DNA of 64,000 nt, from the NCBI RefSeq assembly GCF_001742145.1, contig NZ_CP015749.1, positions 2,790,001-2,854,000 on the forward strand, in the 5' to 3' direction. The position numbers were made by a program, and so were the translations under genes. Below, piece after piece: positions 39,801-46,100 of the stretch. The stretch's first letter is position 1. The number at the start of each line of letters is the position of its first letter. Source of the DNA: Pectobacterium parmentieri. Its GTDB lineage: Bacteria; Pseudomonadota; Gammaproteobacteria; Enterobacterales; Enterobacteriaceae. The notes beneath the pieces are model-generated. The model had not been told where the DNA came from. It worked only from the letters and a program-made list of their open reading frames with translations, and made no database searches.

Positions 39801-40684
39801 ACCCTGGCCGTCACCGTGATAATCCCCCCTTCCGTCACCTCATTGGCCGAACTCAGGGTGATGGTGGTCGAGTCATTGTTATCCCCAACGACCGTCGTCG
39901 TCGTACTAGTGGTATCTAGGCTGGTATAACTTCCGCCTGAGGTAGAATCGATACCAATATTGACAAATTCATCCCCTTGACGATAAGCATCATCACCACG
40001 CGTATCTATCGTCACGGACGTGCCCGTTTCCCCAACTGGAATCGTAATCGTTGACCCATTTGTTAACGTTATGACAAGATCGCTACCAGTGACTGGGTTA
40101 TTTACCGTTGCCGTAACGATAATTTTTCCGCCCTCAACAACCCGTCCGTCCGAACTCAATGTAATAGTGTCGTTATTTTCCAGAGAGGATGGCGTAACCA
40201 ATAATGCTTGAGTATTAAAACCGTCTGTCTGATTGACATTATTTATTGCGAAATTGATCCCTTCGGTTGGGTAGCCGATTATTGGATCCACTATTTGTCC
40301 GGTCAAATCCAGTACGACCGCAGTGTGATTCCCACCGCCGTCACCCGCTTCGCCTGTGCTATCATTACCCGCAGCAGCGGCCTCTAGTACTTGCGTTGGG
40401 TCAGCGCCCTGAGCGATGGCATCTTGTATAGCTGCGATATCATTAGCGGTATCCGCATTTATCTGAGAGGACGCACTACTTACATCGCTCCAGCGGCTAT
40501 CACGCCCCAGATCCAGTGTCTTGCCATCAGGCAATGTGATCGAAACCGCGCCGTTAGCACCGGTCACCACTTCTTCACCGCTGTAAACCCGATCGCCAGC
40601 AACGAGCAGCCTCTGGCTCCCATCAAGCGCAACGATAAAAACTTGCCCAATAACGAATTTAATAACACCAATCACACCGTTCAA
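27872..40684 (-). CDS. Giant LapA-type repeat adhesin (Mrp-like)
   Basis: A 4270-residue type I-secreted surface adhesin. Residues 1-125 are the retention module with a LapG site AAAAG at 102-106. Three 107-residue Ig-like calcium-type repeats follow (about 150-470, each ending in a DNN or DND motif), then 22 near-identical 144-residue units (about 473-3625), a cadherin-like domain, a unique low-GC domain with aromatic residues (about 3710-3900), RTX nonapeptides GGxGxDxLx (about 4112-4175) and a type I secretion tail. No N-terminal signal peptide, as expected. From memory it matches the P. atrosepticum multi-repeat adhesin that mediates plant attachment. The exporter genes lie directly upstream and divergent. 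Confidence 0.93.
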   Translation of the reverse strand: MNGVIGVIKFVIGQVFIVALDGSQRLLVAGDRVYSGEEVVTGANGAVSITLPDGKTLDLGRDSRWSDVSSASSQINADTANDIAAIQDAIAQGADPTQVLEAAAAGNDSTGEAGDGGGNHTAVVLDLTGQIVDPIIGYPTEGINFAINNVNQTDGFNTQALLVTPSSLENNDTITLSSDGRVVEGGKIIVTATVNNPVTGSDLVITLTNGSTITIPVGETGTSVTIDTRGDDAYRQGDEFVNIGIDSTSGGSYTSLDTTSTTTTVVGDNNDSTTITLSSANEVTEGGIITVTARVDNPVTGSPLVIDMGNNVSITIPVGQSSGTVDVATRPDDAYQQGSVPVEFSIVGTSGGNYEALDTTSTTRTTVVDNNDGTKITLEGPDTVTEGEEITIIARVELPPQGSDLVIRLTNGEIVTIPVGKTEGSVTYAARGDDNLVQGDIPQTVGIETATGGNYENLVNGDPIVTTVQDNDIPVLTVGDAGTVAEGQPARFEIALSKPVDAATTLTFTLRHGSTDADDIGTPTVTIAGQPVAVTANADGSYSVPVAAGTTDGIVVSVPTVDDGVFEGNEIFELVGTLTGTTASGTPLPAGIGDTGQATISDLNSTDPQTPNPGADVPVLTVGDAGTVAEGQPARFEIALSKPVDAATTLTFTVRHGSTDADDIGTPTVTIAGQPVAVTANADGSYSVPVAAGTTDGIVVSVPTVDDGVFEGNETFELVGTLTGTTASGTPLPAGIGDTGQATISDLNSTDPQTPNPGADVPVLTVGDAGTVAEGQPARFEIALSKPVDAATTLTFTVRHGSTDADDIGTPTVTIAGQPVAVTANADGSYSVPVAAGTTDGIVVSVPTVDDGVFEGNETFELVGTLTGTTASGTPLPAGIGDTGQATISDLNRGTPDNPSAGADVPVLTVGDAGTVAEGQPARFEIALSKPVDAATTLTFTVRHGSTDANDIGTPTVTIAGQPVAVTANADGSYSVPVAAGTTDGIVVSVPTVDDGVFEGNETFELVGTLTGTTASGTPLPAGIGDTGQATISDLNSTDPQTPNPGADVPVLTVGDAGTVAEGQPARFEIALSKPVDAATTLTFTVRHGSTDADDIGTPTVTIAGQPVAVTANADGSYSVPVAAGTTDGIVVSVPTVDDGVFEGNETFELVGTLTGTTASGTPLPAGIGDTGQATISDLNRGTPDNPSAGADVPVLTVGDAGTVAEGQPARFEIALSKPVDAATTLTFTVRHGSTDADDIGTPTVTIAGQPVAVTANADGSYSVPVAAGTTDGIVVSVPTVDDGVFEGNETFELVGTLTGTTASGTPLPAGIGDTGQATISDLNSTDPQTPNPGADVPVLTVGDAGTVAEGQPARFEIALSKPVDAATTLTFTVRHGSTDANDIGTPTVTIAGQPVAVTVNADGSYSVPVAAGTTDGIVVSVPTVDDGVFEGNETFELVGTLTGATASGTPLPAGIGDTGQATISDLNSTDPQTPNPGADVPVLTVGDAGTVAEGQPARFEIALSKPVDAATTLTFTVRHGSTDADDIGTPTVTIAGQPVAVTVNADGSYSVPVAAGTTDGIVVSVPTVDDGVFEGNETFELVGTLTGATASGTPLPAGIGDTGQATISDLNRGTPDNPSAGADVPVLTVGDAGTVAEGQPARFEIALSKPVDAATTLTFTLRHGSTDANDIGTPTVTIAGQPVAVTVNADGSYSVPVAAGTTDGIVVSVPTVDDGVFEGNETFELVGTLTGTTASGTPLPAGIGDTGQATISDLNSTDPQTPNPGADVPVLTVGDAGTVAEGQPARFEIALSKPVDAATTLTFTLRHGSTDADDIGTPTVTIAGQPVAVTANADGSYSVPVAAGTTDGIVVSVPTVDDGVFEGNETFELVGTLTGATASGTPLPAGIGDTGQATISDLNSTDPQTPNPGADVPVLTVGDAGTVAEGQPARFEIALSKPVDAATTLTFTLRHGSTDADDIGTPTVTIAGQPVAVTVNADGSYSVPVAAGTTDGIVVSVPTVDDGVFEGNETFELVGTLTGTTASGTPLPAGIGDTGQATISDLNRGTPDNPSAGADVPVLTVGDAGTVAEGQPARFEIALSKPVDAATTLTFTVRHGSTDADDIGTPTVTIAGQPVAVTANADGSYSVPVAAGTTDGIVVSVPTVDDGVFEGNETFELVGTLTGTTASGTPLPAGIGDTGQATISDLNSTDPQTPNPGADVPVLTVGDAGTVAEGQPARFEIALSKPVDAATTLTFTVRHGSTDANDIGTPTVTIAGQPVAVTVNADGSYSVPVAAGTTDGIVVSVPTVDDGVFEGNETFELVGTLTGATASGTPLPAGIGDTGQATISDLNSTDPQTPNPGADVPVLTVGDAGTVAEGQPARFEIALSKPVDAATTLTFTVRHGSTDANDIGTPTVTIAGQPVAVTVNTDGSYSVPVAAGTTDGIVVSVPTVDDGVFEGNETFELVGTLTGTTASGTPLPAGIGDTGQATISDLNSTDPQTPNPGADVPVLTVGDAGTVAEGQPARFEIALSKPVDAATTLTFTVRHGSTDADDIGTPTVTIAGQPVAVTANADGSYSVPVAAGTTDGIMVSVPTVDDGVFEGNETFELVGTLTGTTASGTPLPAGIGDTGQATISDLNSTDPQTPNPGADVPVLTVGDAGTVAEGQPARFEIALSKPVDAATTLTFTVRHGSTDANDIGTPTVTIAGQPVAVTANADGSYSVPVAAGTTDGIVVSVPTVDDGVFEGNETFELVGTLTGTTASGTPLPAGIGDTGQATISDLNSTDPQTPNPGADVPVLTVGDAGTVAEGQPARFEIALSKPVDAATTLTFTVRHGSTDADDIGTPTVTIAGQPVAVTVNADGSYSVPVAAGTTDGIVVSVPTVDDGVFEGNETFELVGTLTGATASGTPLPAGIGDTGQATISDLNRGTPDNPSAGADVPVLTVGDAGTVAEGQPARFEIALSKPVDAATTLTFTVRHGSTDADDIGTPTVTIAGQPVAVTVNADGSYSVPVAAGTTDGIVVSVPTVDDGVFEGNETFELVGTLTGATASGTPLPAGIGDTGQATISDLNRGTPDNPSAGADVPVLTVGDAGTVAEGQPARFEVALSKPVDAATTLTFTVRHGSTDANDIGTPTVTIAGQPVAVTANADGSYSVPVAAGTTDGIVVSVPTVDDGVFEGNETFELVGTLTGTTASGTPLPAGIGDTGQATISDLNSTDPQTPNPGADVPVLTVGDAGTVAEGQPARFEIALSKPVDAATTLTFTVRHGSTDANDIGTPTVTIAGQPVAVTANADGSYSVPVAAGTTDGIVVSVPTVDDGVFEGNETFELVGTLTGTTASGTPLPAGIGDTGQATISDLNRGTPDNPSAGADVPVLTVGDAGTVAEGQPARFEIALSKPVDAATTLTFTLRHGSTDADDIGTPTVTIAGQPVAVTVNADGSYSVPVAAGTTDGIVVSVPTVDDGVFEGNETFELVGTLTGATASGTPLPAGIGDTGQATISDLNSTDPQTPNPGADVPVLTVGDAGTVAEGQPARFEIALSKPVDAATTLTFTVRHGSTDADDIGTPTVTIAGQPVAVTVNTDGSYSVPVAAGTTDGIVVSVPTVDDGVFEGNETFELVGTLTGATASGTPLPAGIGDTGQATISDLNHAPVTADQSIRTEEDTSVSGTITASDVDGDTLSYGVGTPPQNGTLTLDSTTGKYTYTPAANFSGSDHFTVTVADGNGGTATSTVTVGITPVADAPVVSLSSTVGATTPGSAEIIKVNGGSGKSGGFDVQDGKIVKIGSGVRVWLTEGDTAPTAANPSEQIKYYGKDNGNGNPGGSTSYADIFVVHSKSGYFYRQSDWTEAQKQYNQLDSVHGNSQSQSSNPGKDYIFVQKEEGFTYKAENSTNNRNNNFNTMDGVKVTYSDGKGHSGALIKQVSNQLEGVIYSDGSTYTAGNSATVDKVPGQAGKQIYTLDVSAALTDRDGSEMLSGIRLTGIPTGTVLTDQINNVKYTVGDDGTYLIQNAHNAQTLAGKITLEVPGDDGKLNVIAQATSTEISNHDTATGYSAEGAEQYGLSVGTAGSDTMSGTYNDDVLFGDVVSFPNIDGNGITALQNYIGKQLGMQTGVPTTKDMHNYIASHSSEFDLSSAKGGNDILNGGDGDDILFGQSGNDTLYGGAGNDLLYGGSGDDILIGGAGGDTLIGGAGADTFKWQAGDIGNDVIKDFNAKEGDRIDLSDLIGELEQGTDISRYIRITDSQGSPVIEVSTAGNFTADKGGTVAVSITLEHYNGALPSLESLVSKPEQPH
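28155..28347 (-). other. RTX calcium-binding nonapeptide region of the adhesin
   Basis: Encodes about seven GGxGxDxLx repeats, beginning GGNDILNGGDGDDILFGQ and ending GGAGADTF. These bind calcium outside the cell and help fold the protein after C-terminal-first export. Confidence 0.9.
29811..39268 (-). repeat. 22 tandem 432-bp repeat units
   Basis: Each unit codes for 144 residues starting VPVLTVGDAGTVAEGQPARF and ending ISDLN plus a 13-residue linker. The linker comes in two forms (NSTDPQTPNPGAD and NRGTPDNPSAGAD). Other two-state positions are TLR or TVR, DADD or DAND, TAN or TVN, TGTT or TGAT. The first unit has NEIFEL in place of NETFEL; the last lacks the linker. Units resemble Calx-beta/Ig-like adhesin domains. 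The count of 22 agrees between the protein reading and the even 432-bp spacing. Confidence 0.95.
40367..40381 (-). other. Probable LapG cleavage site in the adhesin
   Basis: Codons 102-106 code for AAAAG within PTQVLEAAAAGNDS, at the place where Pseudomonas LapA has its TAAG cleavage site (near residue 108). Inferred from position and motif. Confidence 0.7.
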
Positions 40685-41059
40685 AATATTTTCTCCTTGA
40701 TATCTATAATTATTTTTTTGATATTGCGATATTGCAGCTATAGATCTTGGCTATCATCCTGATAAGGTTGATTTGCTGTGTGTCGTCCTGACATTTAAAA
40801 AAAATGCTACGATAGTGCTGCCGTTATGCGTCAAACACTTGACTCAATGAACGATATAATAAAAAATTCAGAATATTCTTTCCAGAACTTTACTCATTTA
40901 GGGTAACTATTATTTCACCTTTTACTGAGCCTTTCGGAAATGACTTTAACACAATGATATTAAAGGAATAAAAATAATAATTTTGTTAAATGTTCATATA
41001 ACACTCAAACACTTTAATAGGAATAATCACAAATAAAGTTTTTGTGAAGGAAACTGCTG
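40685..41059. promoter_or_regulatory. Divergent promoter region of adhesin and exporter
   Basis: 375 bp, clearly AT-rich, between the divergent adhesin and lapE genes. It must carry promoters for both, but I could not single out a convincing -35/-10 pair or a known operator by eye. No gene is seen in it. Confidence 0.5.
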
Positions 41060-42412
41060 ATGATACGTAGATACCGTTTTGCTTTATTACCTTTTATTAC
41101 CTTTTTTTCCACAGCGACATATGCAGAGACGCTCCAGGAAGCAATAAAAAATACGCTCTATACACACCCTGAAGTAAACGCATCCATTAATAGCCGTTTT
41201 TCTGCCGAACATGATTTGCGTGCGGCAAAAGGCGGGTATCTTCCTTCCATCACGCTGAATGCAGGCGTTGGCCGCGAAGAAACCGATAGCCCATCAACAC
41301 GTGCAAGCGCCAATAAACGCACGGAGCTCAGCCGCCAGGAATCAAGTATCGCTCTGAATCAGACGGTATTTGATGGTTTCGCCACTTCTAGTGAAGTTGG
41401 CAGACAGCGTGCCACGGTCAATTCACGCGCCTATAAAGTATTAAACACCAGTGAGGCAACGGCGTTAAATACCGTTCAGGTGTATATTAATGTGCTGCAA
41501 CGTCAGGAATTCGTCCGTTTAGCAGAAGCTAACCTCGCAAGCCATGAGCGCATTTACGATCAAATAAGGCTGCGTAGTGAGCAAGGCGTAGGAAGACTGG
41601 CCGATCTGGATCAGGCGGAAGCGCGTCTGGCACAAGCACGCAACAATACATTGACAGAAAAAACCAATCTGGATGATGCCAAAATCAACTACATGAGCGT
41701 TGTGGGGAAAGTGCCTGAGAATTTGGTGATACCCGATACGTCCGCGATAAAAATCCCCTCCTCGTTGGAAGAAGCACAGCGCATCATGCTGGCAAATAGC
41801 CCGGCACTAAAATCCGCAGAATCGGATATTGAAGCCACTCAGCAGCAATATGAAACATCAAAATCAACCTTTTATCCACGCCTCAACGTTGAACTCTCTC
41901 GCACAATGAATAACAACATTGATGGGACGCGCGGCCAAAACAATGAGTGGCAAGCGATGCTGCGGATGCGTTATAACCTGTATGAGGGCGGTAGCAGCAA
42001 GGCCAATATGGAATCTAAAGCCTATCAGATAAAAGAAGCACAGGATGTCCGAAATAATGCCCTGCGCCTGCTGAATGAAGAGCTGAAGCTAGCTTGGTCA
42101 GCGCTAAACAACGCACGTCAGCAGGTTCCGATTGCCGCCGAATACGCTGACCGTAGTATGAAAGTACGTACTGCCTATCAGAAGCAATTTGGTCTGGGAG
42201 AAAGGACGCTATTGGACTTGCTGGATAGTGAAAACGAACTGTTCACCGCCCAGAGGCGTTTGGTCGAGGTTCGCTTTATCGCCCTTTATACCGAATACCG
42301 GATCACATCACGTATGGGAGAGTTATTGAATCGTTTAGCGATCCCAGCACCTGATGCGGGTACCAGCTTAACAAACGTGACAACCCACGCAGAGTTACCA
42401 AGCCTTAATTAA
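41060..42412 (+). CDS. lapE: TolC-like outer-membrane channel of the adhesin exporter
   Basis: A 450-residue TolC-family channel with signal peptide residues 1-22 (ending ATYA) and the coiled-coil repeats typical of the family (LQEAIKNTLYTHPEVNASINSRFSAEH near the N-terminus, QFGLGERTLLDLLDSENELFTAQ near residue 380). It supplies the outer-membrane part of the type I system for the adhesin encoded divergently. AAGGAAACTGCTG precedes the ATG. lapB follows after 79 bp. Confidence 0.93.
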   Translation: MIRRYRFALLPFITFFSTATYAETLQEAIKNTLYTHPEVNASINSRFSAEHDLRAAKGGYLPSITLNAGVGREETDSPSTRASANKRTELSRQESSIALNQTVFDGFATSSEVGRQRATVNSRAYKVLNTSEATALNTVQVYINVLQRQEFVRLAEANLASHERIYDQIRLRSEQGVGRLADLDQAEARLAQARNNTLTEKTNLDDAKINYMSVVGKVPENLVIPDTSAIKIPSSLEEAQRIMLANSPALKSAESDIEATQQQYETSKSTFYPRLNVELSRTMNNNIDGTRGQNNEWQAMLRMRYNLYEGGSSKANMESKAYQIKEAQDVRNNALRLLNEELKLAWSALNNARQQVPIAAEYADRSMKVRTAYQKQFGLGERTLLDLLDSENELFTAQRRLVEVRFIALYTEYRITSRMGELLNRLAIPAPDAGTSLTNVTTHAELPSLN

Positions 42413-42491
42413 TATATTTCATTAGTCAGCCAGCAATAAATTATGGTTTATATGCGAGGGAATTACGTTGCGTAAGGGAACGTTCAGTTAA

Positions 42492-44708
42492 ATGAAGTTG
42501 CACTCAGTACAAGAGACGAAGGGTTCTGATGAATTGGTCACCCATGAGCCTACCATTCATGAACCCATCGTCCATGAAAATAGTGACCCTCGCAGCCGCC
42601 ATGATGATCCTTTATTGGATGGTTTGCTGATCCTCTGTGCCTTGCAGGGGAAATCTGTCAGCCGTACCACACTCACCGCTGGTTTGCCCTTAGCTAACCA
42701 GCGATTGTCCGTAAAATTGCTTCCAAGAGCCGCTGCTCGCGCAGGATTACAGGGACGTGTTCTCAAACGCTCCCTGAATAAAATTTCTGAGATGTCACTC
42801 CCTGCGATGTTGCTGTTACGGGAAGGTGGAGCAGCAATTCTGTTAGGCTGGAACGTCGATGGCAGTGCACGATTGATGCCCAGTGAAACAGAAGGCGGGG
42901 AAATTTCCGTTGAGCATAATACGCTGCAACAGAATTACCTTGGCTTAGTGATGTTCGCCCAGCCTCGCCATCAGTTCGATCTGCAAAATCCGTCGCTGAT
43001 CCCCCATACCAAATCCTGGTTTAGAGATACGCTTAAGCTCTCACGTTCGCTCTATCTCGATGCCATCCTCGCCAGTTTGCTGGTGAACATTATCGCACTG
43101 GCCACGCCGCTCTTCGTGATGAATGTCTATGACAGGGTTGTGCCTAATCAAGCAACAGCGACATTGTGGGTGCTGGCTATCGGCGTTACTGGCGCTTTTG
43201 TTTTCGATTTGATACTCAAAACGCTGCGTGGCATTTGCCTTGATATGGCGGGGAAAAAAACCGATCTGATTATTTCTGCCACGTTATTTGAACGTATTAC
43301 CGGTATGTCGATGAAGGCTCGGCCACCGCGAGTCGGTAGTTTTGCGCAAAATATTCATGAATTTCAGTCACTCAGAGATTTTTTGTCCTCACTAACGCTG
43401 ACGACGCTGATCGATTTTCCCTTTACGCTGCTTCTGCTGTTAGTTATCGGTATCATCGGCGGCCCGCTGGTCTGGGTTTCCATTCTGGCCTACCCTATCG
43501 CCCTGCTGGCGAGTTGGGCAATGCAAAAACCGCTGTCTGCCACGATTGAAAAAACAATGCACCTTGCCAGTGAACGGCAGGCTACGCTGATCGAAACGTT
43601 GAGCTGTCTGGATGCAATCAAAGTTAATAATGCAGAAAGCGAGCGGCAGCACCAGTGGGAACAGACGATTGGCAGCCTGAGCAAGCTGGAAATGCGGGTG
43701 AAGGCGTTGTCTTCACTGGCGGTAAACCTGACGCAATGGTTCCAGCAATTTGCTGGCGTGGCTATGATTGTCGTCGGCGTCTATCTGCTGATTAACGGCA
43801 AACTCAGCATGGGTGGGCTGATTGCCTGTTACATGCTGAACGGCAGAGCGCTTATGCCGTTAGGTCAACTGTCTGGTCTGGTTAGTCGTTATCAGCAGGC
43901 GCGTTTGACGATGCAAACCACCGAACAGATGATGCAACTACCGCAAGAGCGTAGCGATAACGAACACCCGCTGAAGCGCGAAAGCATCCGAGGTGGGATC
44001 GAATTTCGCGATGTGACGTTCAACTACCCGGAACAGAAAACCAGTTCGCTGCAAAGTATCAGTCTGACCATCGCTCCCGGCGAGAAAGTGGGCGTCATTG
44101 GTCGCAGCGGTTCAGGAAAAAGCTCATTGCAAAAGCTGATCGTGAACCTCTATCAGCCCAACACGGGTAATATTCTGATCGACGGGGTTGATGCCCGTCA
44201 GTTGGACGTCAGTGATTTACGCCACAATATCGGTTATGTTCCTCAGGATATTCAGTTATTCAGTGGGTCGCTGCGCAATAACCTTATTAGCGGCGCACGC
44301 TATGTCGAAGATGAAGCCATGCTAAGAGCGGCTGAAATTTCAGGGGTAAACGAGTTTGCACGCCTGCACCCCGATGGCTACAACCTTCAGGTCGGTGAAC
44401 GCGGGCAACAACTTTCTGGCGGGCAGCGTCAGGCTGTCGCGATAGCAAGAGCACTATTGCTTGACCCTCCGATTCTGGTACTGGATGAACCCACCAGTTC
44501 GATGGATAACACCAGCGAAGATCGGCTAAAACAAGCTCTCACCCCTATAATTGCAGAGAAAACGCTGTTGCTGGTTACCCATCGGGTTTCCATGTTGGCA
44601 CTGGTCGATCGTTTAGTGATTGTCGATAAAGGCAAAATTATTGCAGATGGGCCGAAAGCGATCGTGATGGATGCGTTGAAGAAGGGGCAGATCAATGCGT
44701 CTCGGTAA
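42492..44708 (+). CDS. lapB: Type I secretion ABC transporter of the adhesin
   Basis: A 738-residue permease-ATPase. Residues about 40-165 form a C39-peptidase-like domain lacking the catalytic Cys, as in RTX exporters; six helices lie between about 190 and 460; the nucleotide domain (about 500-738) has Walker A GRSGSGKS, signature LSGGQRQA and Walker B LVLDEPTSSMD. It powers export of the adhesin. The stop overlaps lapC by 14 bp. An odd N-terminal stretch repeats HEP (THEPTIHEPIVHE). AAGGGAACG lies upstream of the ATG. Confidence 0.94.
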   Translation: MKLHSVQETKGSDELVTHEPTIHEPIVHENSDPRSRHDDPLLDGLLILCALQGKSVSRTTLTAGLPLANQRLSVKLLPRAAARAGLQGRVLKRSLNKISEMSLPAMLLLREGGAAILLGWNVDGSARLMPSETEGGEISVEHNTLQQNYLGLVMFAQPRHQFDLQNPSLIPHTKSWFRDTLKLSRSLYLDAILASLLVNIIALATPLFVMNVYDRVVPNQATATLWVLAIGVTGAFVFDLILKTLRGICLDMAGKKTDLIISATLFERITGMSMKARPPRVGSFAQNIHEFQSLRDFLSSLTLTTLIDFPFTLLLLLVIGIIGGPLVWVSILAYPIALLASWAMQKPLSATIEKTMHLASERQATLIETLSCLDAIKVNNAESERQHQWEQTIGSLSKLEMRVKALSSLAVNLTQWFQQFAGVAMIVVGVYLLINGKLSMGGLIACYMLNGRALMPLGQLSGLVSRYQQARLTMQTTEQMMQLPQERSDNEHPLKRESIRGGIEFRDVTFNYPEQKTSSLQSISLTIAPGEKVGVIGRSGSGKSSLQKLIVNLYQPNTGNILIDGVDARQLDVSDLRHNIGYVPQDIQLFSGSLRNNLISGARYVEDEAMLRAAEISGVNEFARLHPDGYNLQVGERGQQLSGGQRQAVAIARALLLDPPILVLDEPTSSMDNTSEDRLKQALTPIIAEKTLLLVTHRVSMLALVDRLVIVDKGKIIADGPKAIVMDALKKGQINASR

Positions 44709-46056
44709 ATATATCAAACGAATCAAACAGTATTTTGTAGGTGGAGATGAAGAAAACCTGCAAACCATGCCAGAAGTTAGCCGAGCAATGATGGAGGATT
44801 CGCCACGCTCTATTCGCTTCACGCTGTGGGCTATTGGTGCTTTTTTCCTGTTTTTCATTCTGTGGGCCGGGCTGGCAAATATTGATGAAGTCACACGGGG
44901 CGATGGGAAAGCGATCCCTTCTTCCCGGCTGCAAAAAATCCAAAACCTGGAAGGTGGCATTATCACGGAAGTGTTCATTCGTGAAGGTCAGATCGTCAAT
45001 GCAGGCGATCCTTTGTTGCGCCTTGATGATACGCGTTTTGCTTCTAACGTGGGTGAAACCGAAGCCGATAGGCTTGCCCTCCTGTCGCGAATTGAACGCC
45101 TAAACGCCGAAATCAGCGGTCAGACATTGGTGCTTTCCGAAGAGATTACGACGCAAGCGCCTAAAGTCGCAGCAGGAGAAAAAGAGCTTTATAACAGCCG
45201 CCGCCAGCAACTTTATAATGAGGTATCTGGTCTGGAAGAGCAGTTGATCCAACGTCGCCAGGAACTGCGGGATTTTTCCGCCAAGGAGATTCAATTCCGC
45301 AATAGCCTAGGCCTGCTTCAGCAAGAAATTAAAATGTCGGAGCCGTTGATTGCAGAAGGTGCGATTTCTAAAGTAGAAGTTTTGCGCCTACGCCGTGCTG
45401 AGGTCGAAACCCGTGGCCAACTTGATTCCATCAAACTCTCTATTCCCCGAGCGGAATCTGCAGTTAAAGAGAGTGAAAATAAAATAGAGGAGACACGCAG
45501 CCGCTATAAAAGCGAAGCGTTATCCCAACTCAGTGAAGCACAAACTAATCTGAATAAAATTGAAGCCACGGGTAAAGCACTCGAAGACCGGGTAAACCGA
45601 ACGCTGGTTGTCTCCCCTGTTCGCGGTATTGTGCAGCAGGTTCTGGTGAATACCATCGGGGGTGTGATTCAACCAGGTAGCGATCTGGTGGAAATTGTGC
45701 CACTGGATGACAAATTGCTGGTAGAAGCTAAAATCCGCCCTCAGGATATTGCCTTTTTACATCCTGGTCAGGGTGCCATAATAAAATTGACGGCCTATGA
45801 CTATACTATCTATGGCGGTTTAACAGGTCAGTTGGAGCAAATCAGCCCAGATACGGTAACGGATAAAGAAGGGAACAGCTTTTATATTATTCGTTTGCGG
45901 ACTGATAAAAATTATTTGGGCTCAGCCGATAAACCTCTTCTTATCATTCCCGGCATGGTGGCCTCTGTAGATATAATAACGGGAAAGAAAACTATCCTCA
46001 GTTATTTGTTAAAACCAATCATTCGGGCAAAAGCAGAAGCACTACGAGAAAGATAA
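44695..46056 (+). CDS. lapC: Membrane-fusion protein of the adhesin exporter
   Basis: A 453-residue HlyD-family adaptor. One helix (about 42-62), a biotinyl-lipoyl-like domain with VEGGIITEVFIREGQIVNAGDPLLRLDD (note NLEGGI), long coiled coils (about 125-310), and the C-terminal beta-barrel with QPGSDLVEIVPLDDKLLVEAKI. It links LapB to LapE. Translationally coupled to lapB by the overlap. Ends at a shared hairpin with the convergent cyclase gene. Confidence 0.94.
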   Translation: MRLGKYIKRIKQYFVGGDEENLQTMPEVSRAMMEDSPRSIRFTLWAIGAFFLFFILWAGLANIDEVTRGDGKAIPSSRLQKIQNLEGGIITEVFIREGQIVNAGDPLLRLDDTRFASNVGETEADRLALLSRIERLNAEISGQTLVLSEEITTQAPKVAAGEKELYNSRRQQLYNEVSGLEEQLIQRRQELRDFSAKEIQFRNSLGLLQQEIKMSEPLIAEGAISKVEVLRLRRAEVETRGQLDSIKLSIPRAESAVKESENKIEETRSRYKSEALSQLSEAQTNLNKIEATGKALEDRVNRTLVVSPVRGIVQQVLVNTIGGVIQPGSDLVEIVPLDDKLLVEAKIRPQDIAFLHPGQGAIIKLTAYDYTIYGGLTGQLEQISPDTVTDKEGNSFYIIRLRTDKNYLGSADKPLLIIPGMVASVDIITGKKTILSYLLKPIIRAKAEALRER

Positions 46057-46057
46057 T

Positions 46058-46085
46058 AAAAAGGCGCTCTCACCATGCGCCTTTT
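46058..46085. terminator. Bidirectional terminator between lapC and the cyclase gene
   Basis: AAAAGGCGC pairs with GCGCCTTTT over a nine-base loop, with A-run and T-run on the two sides; the two genes converge here. Confidence 0.88.
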
Positions 46086-46100
46086 ATCTATTTCACTAAA

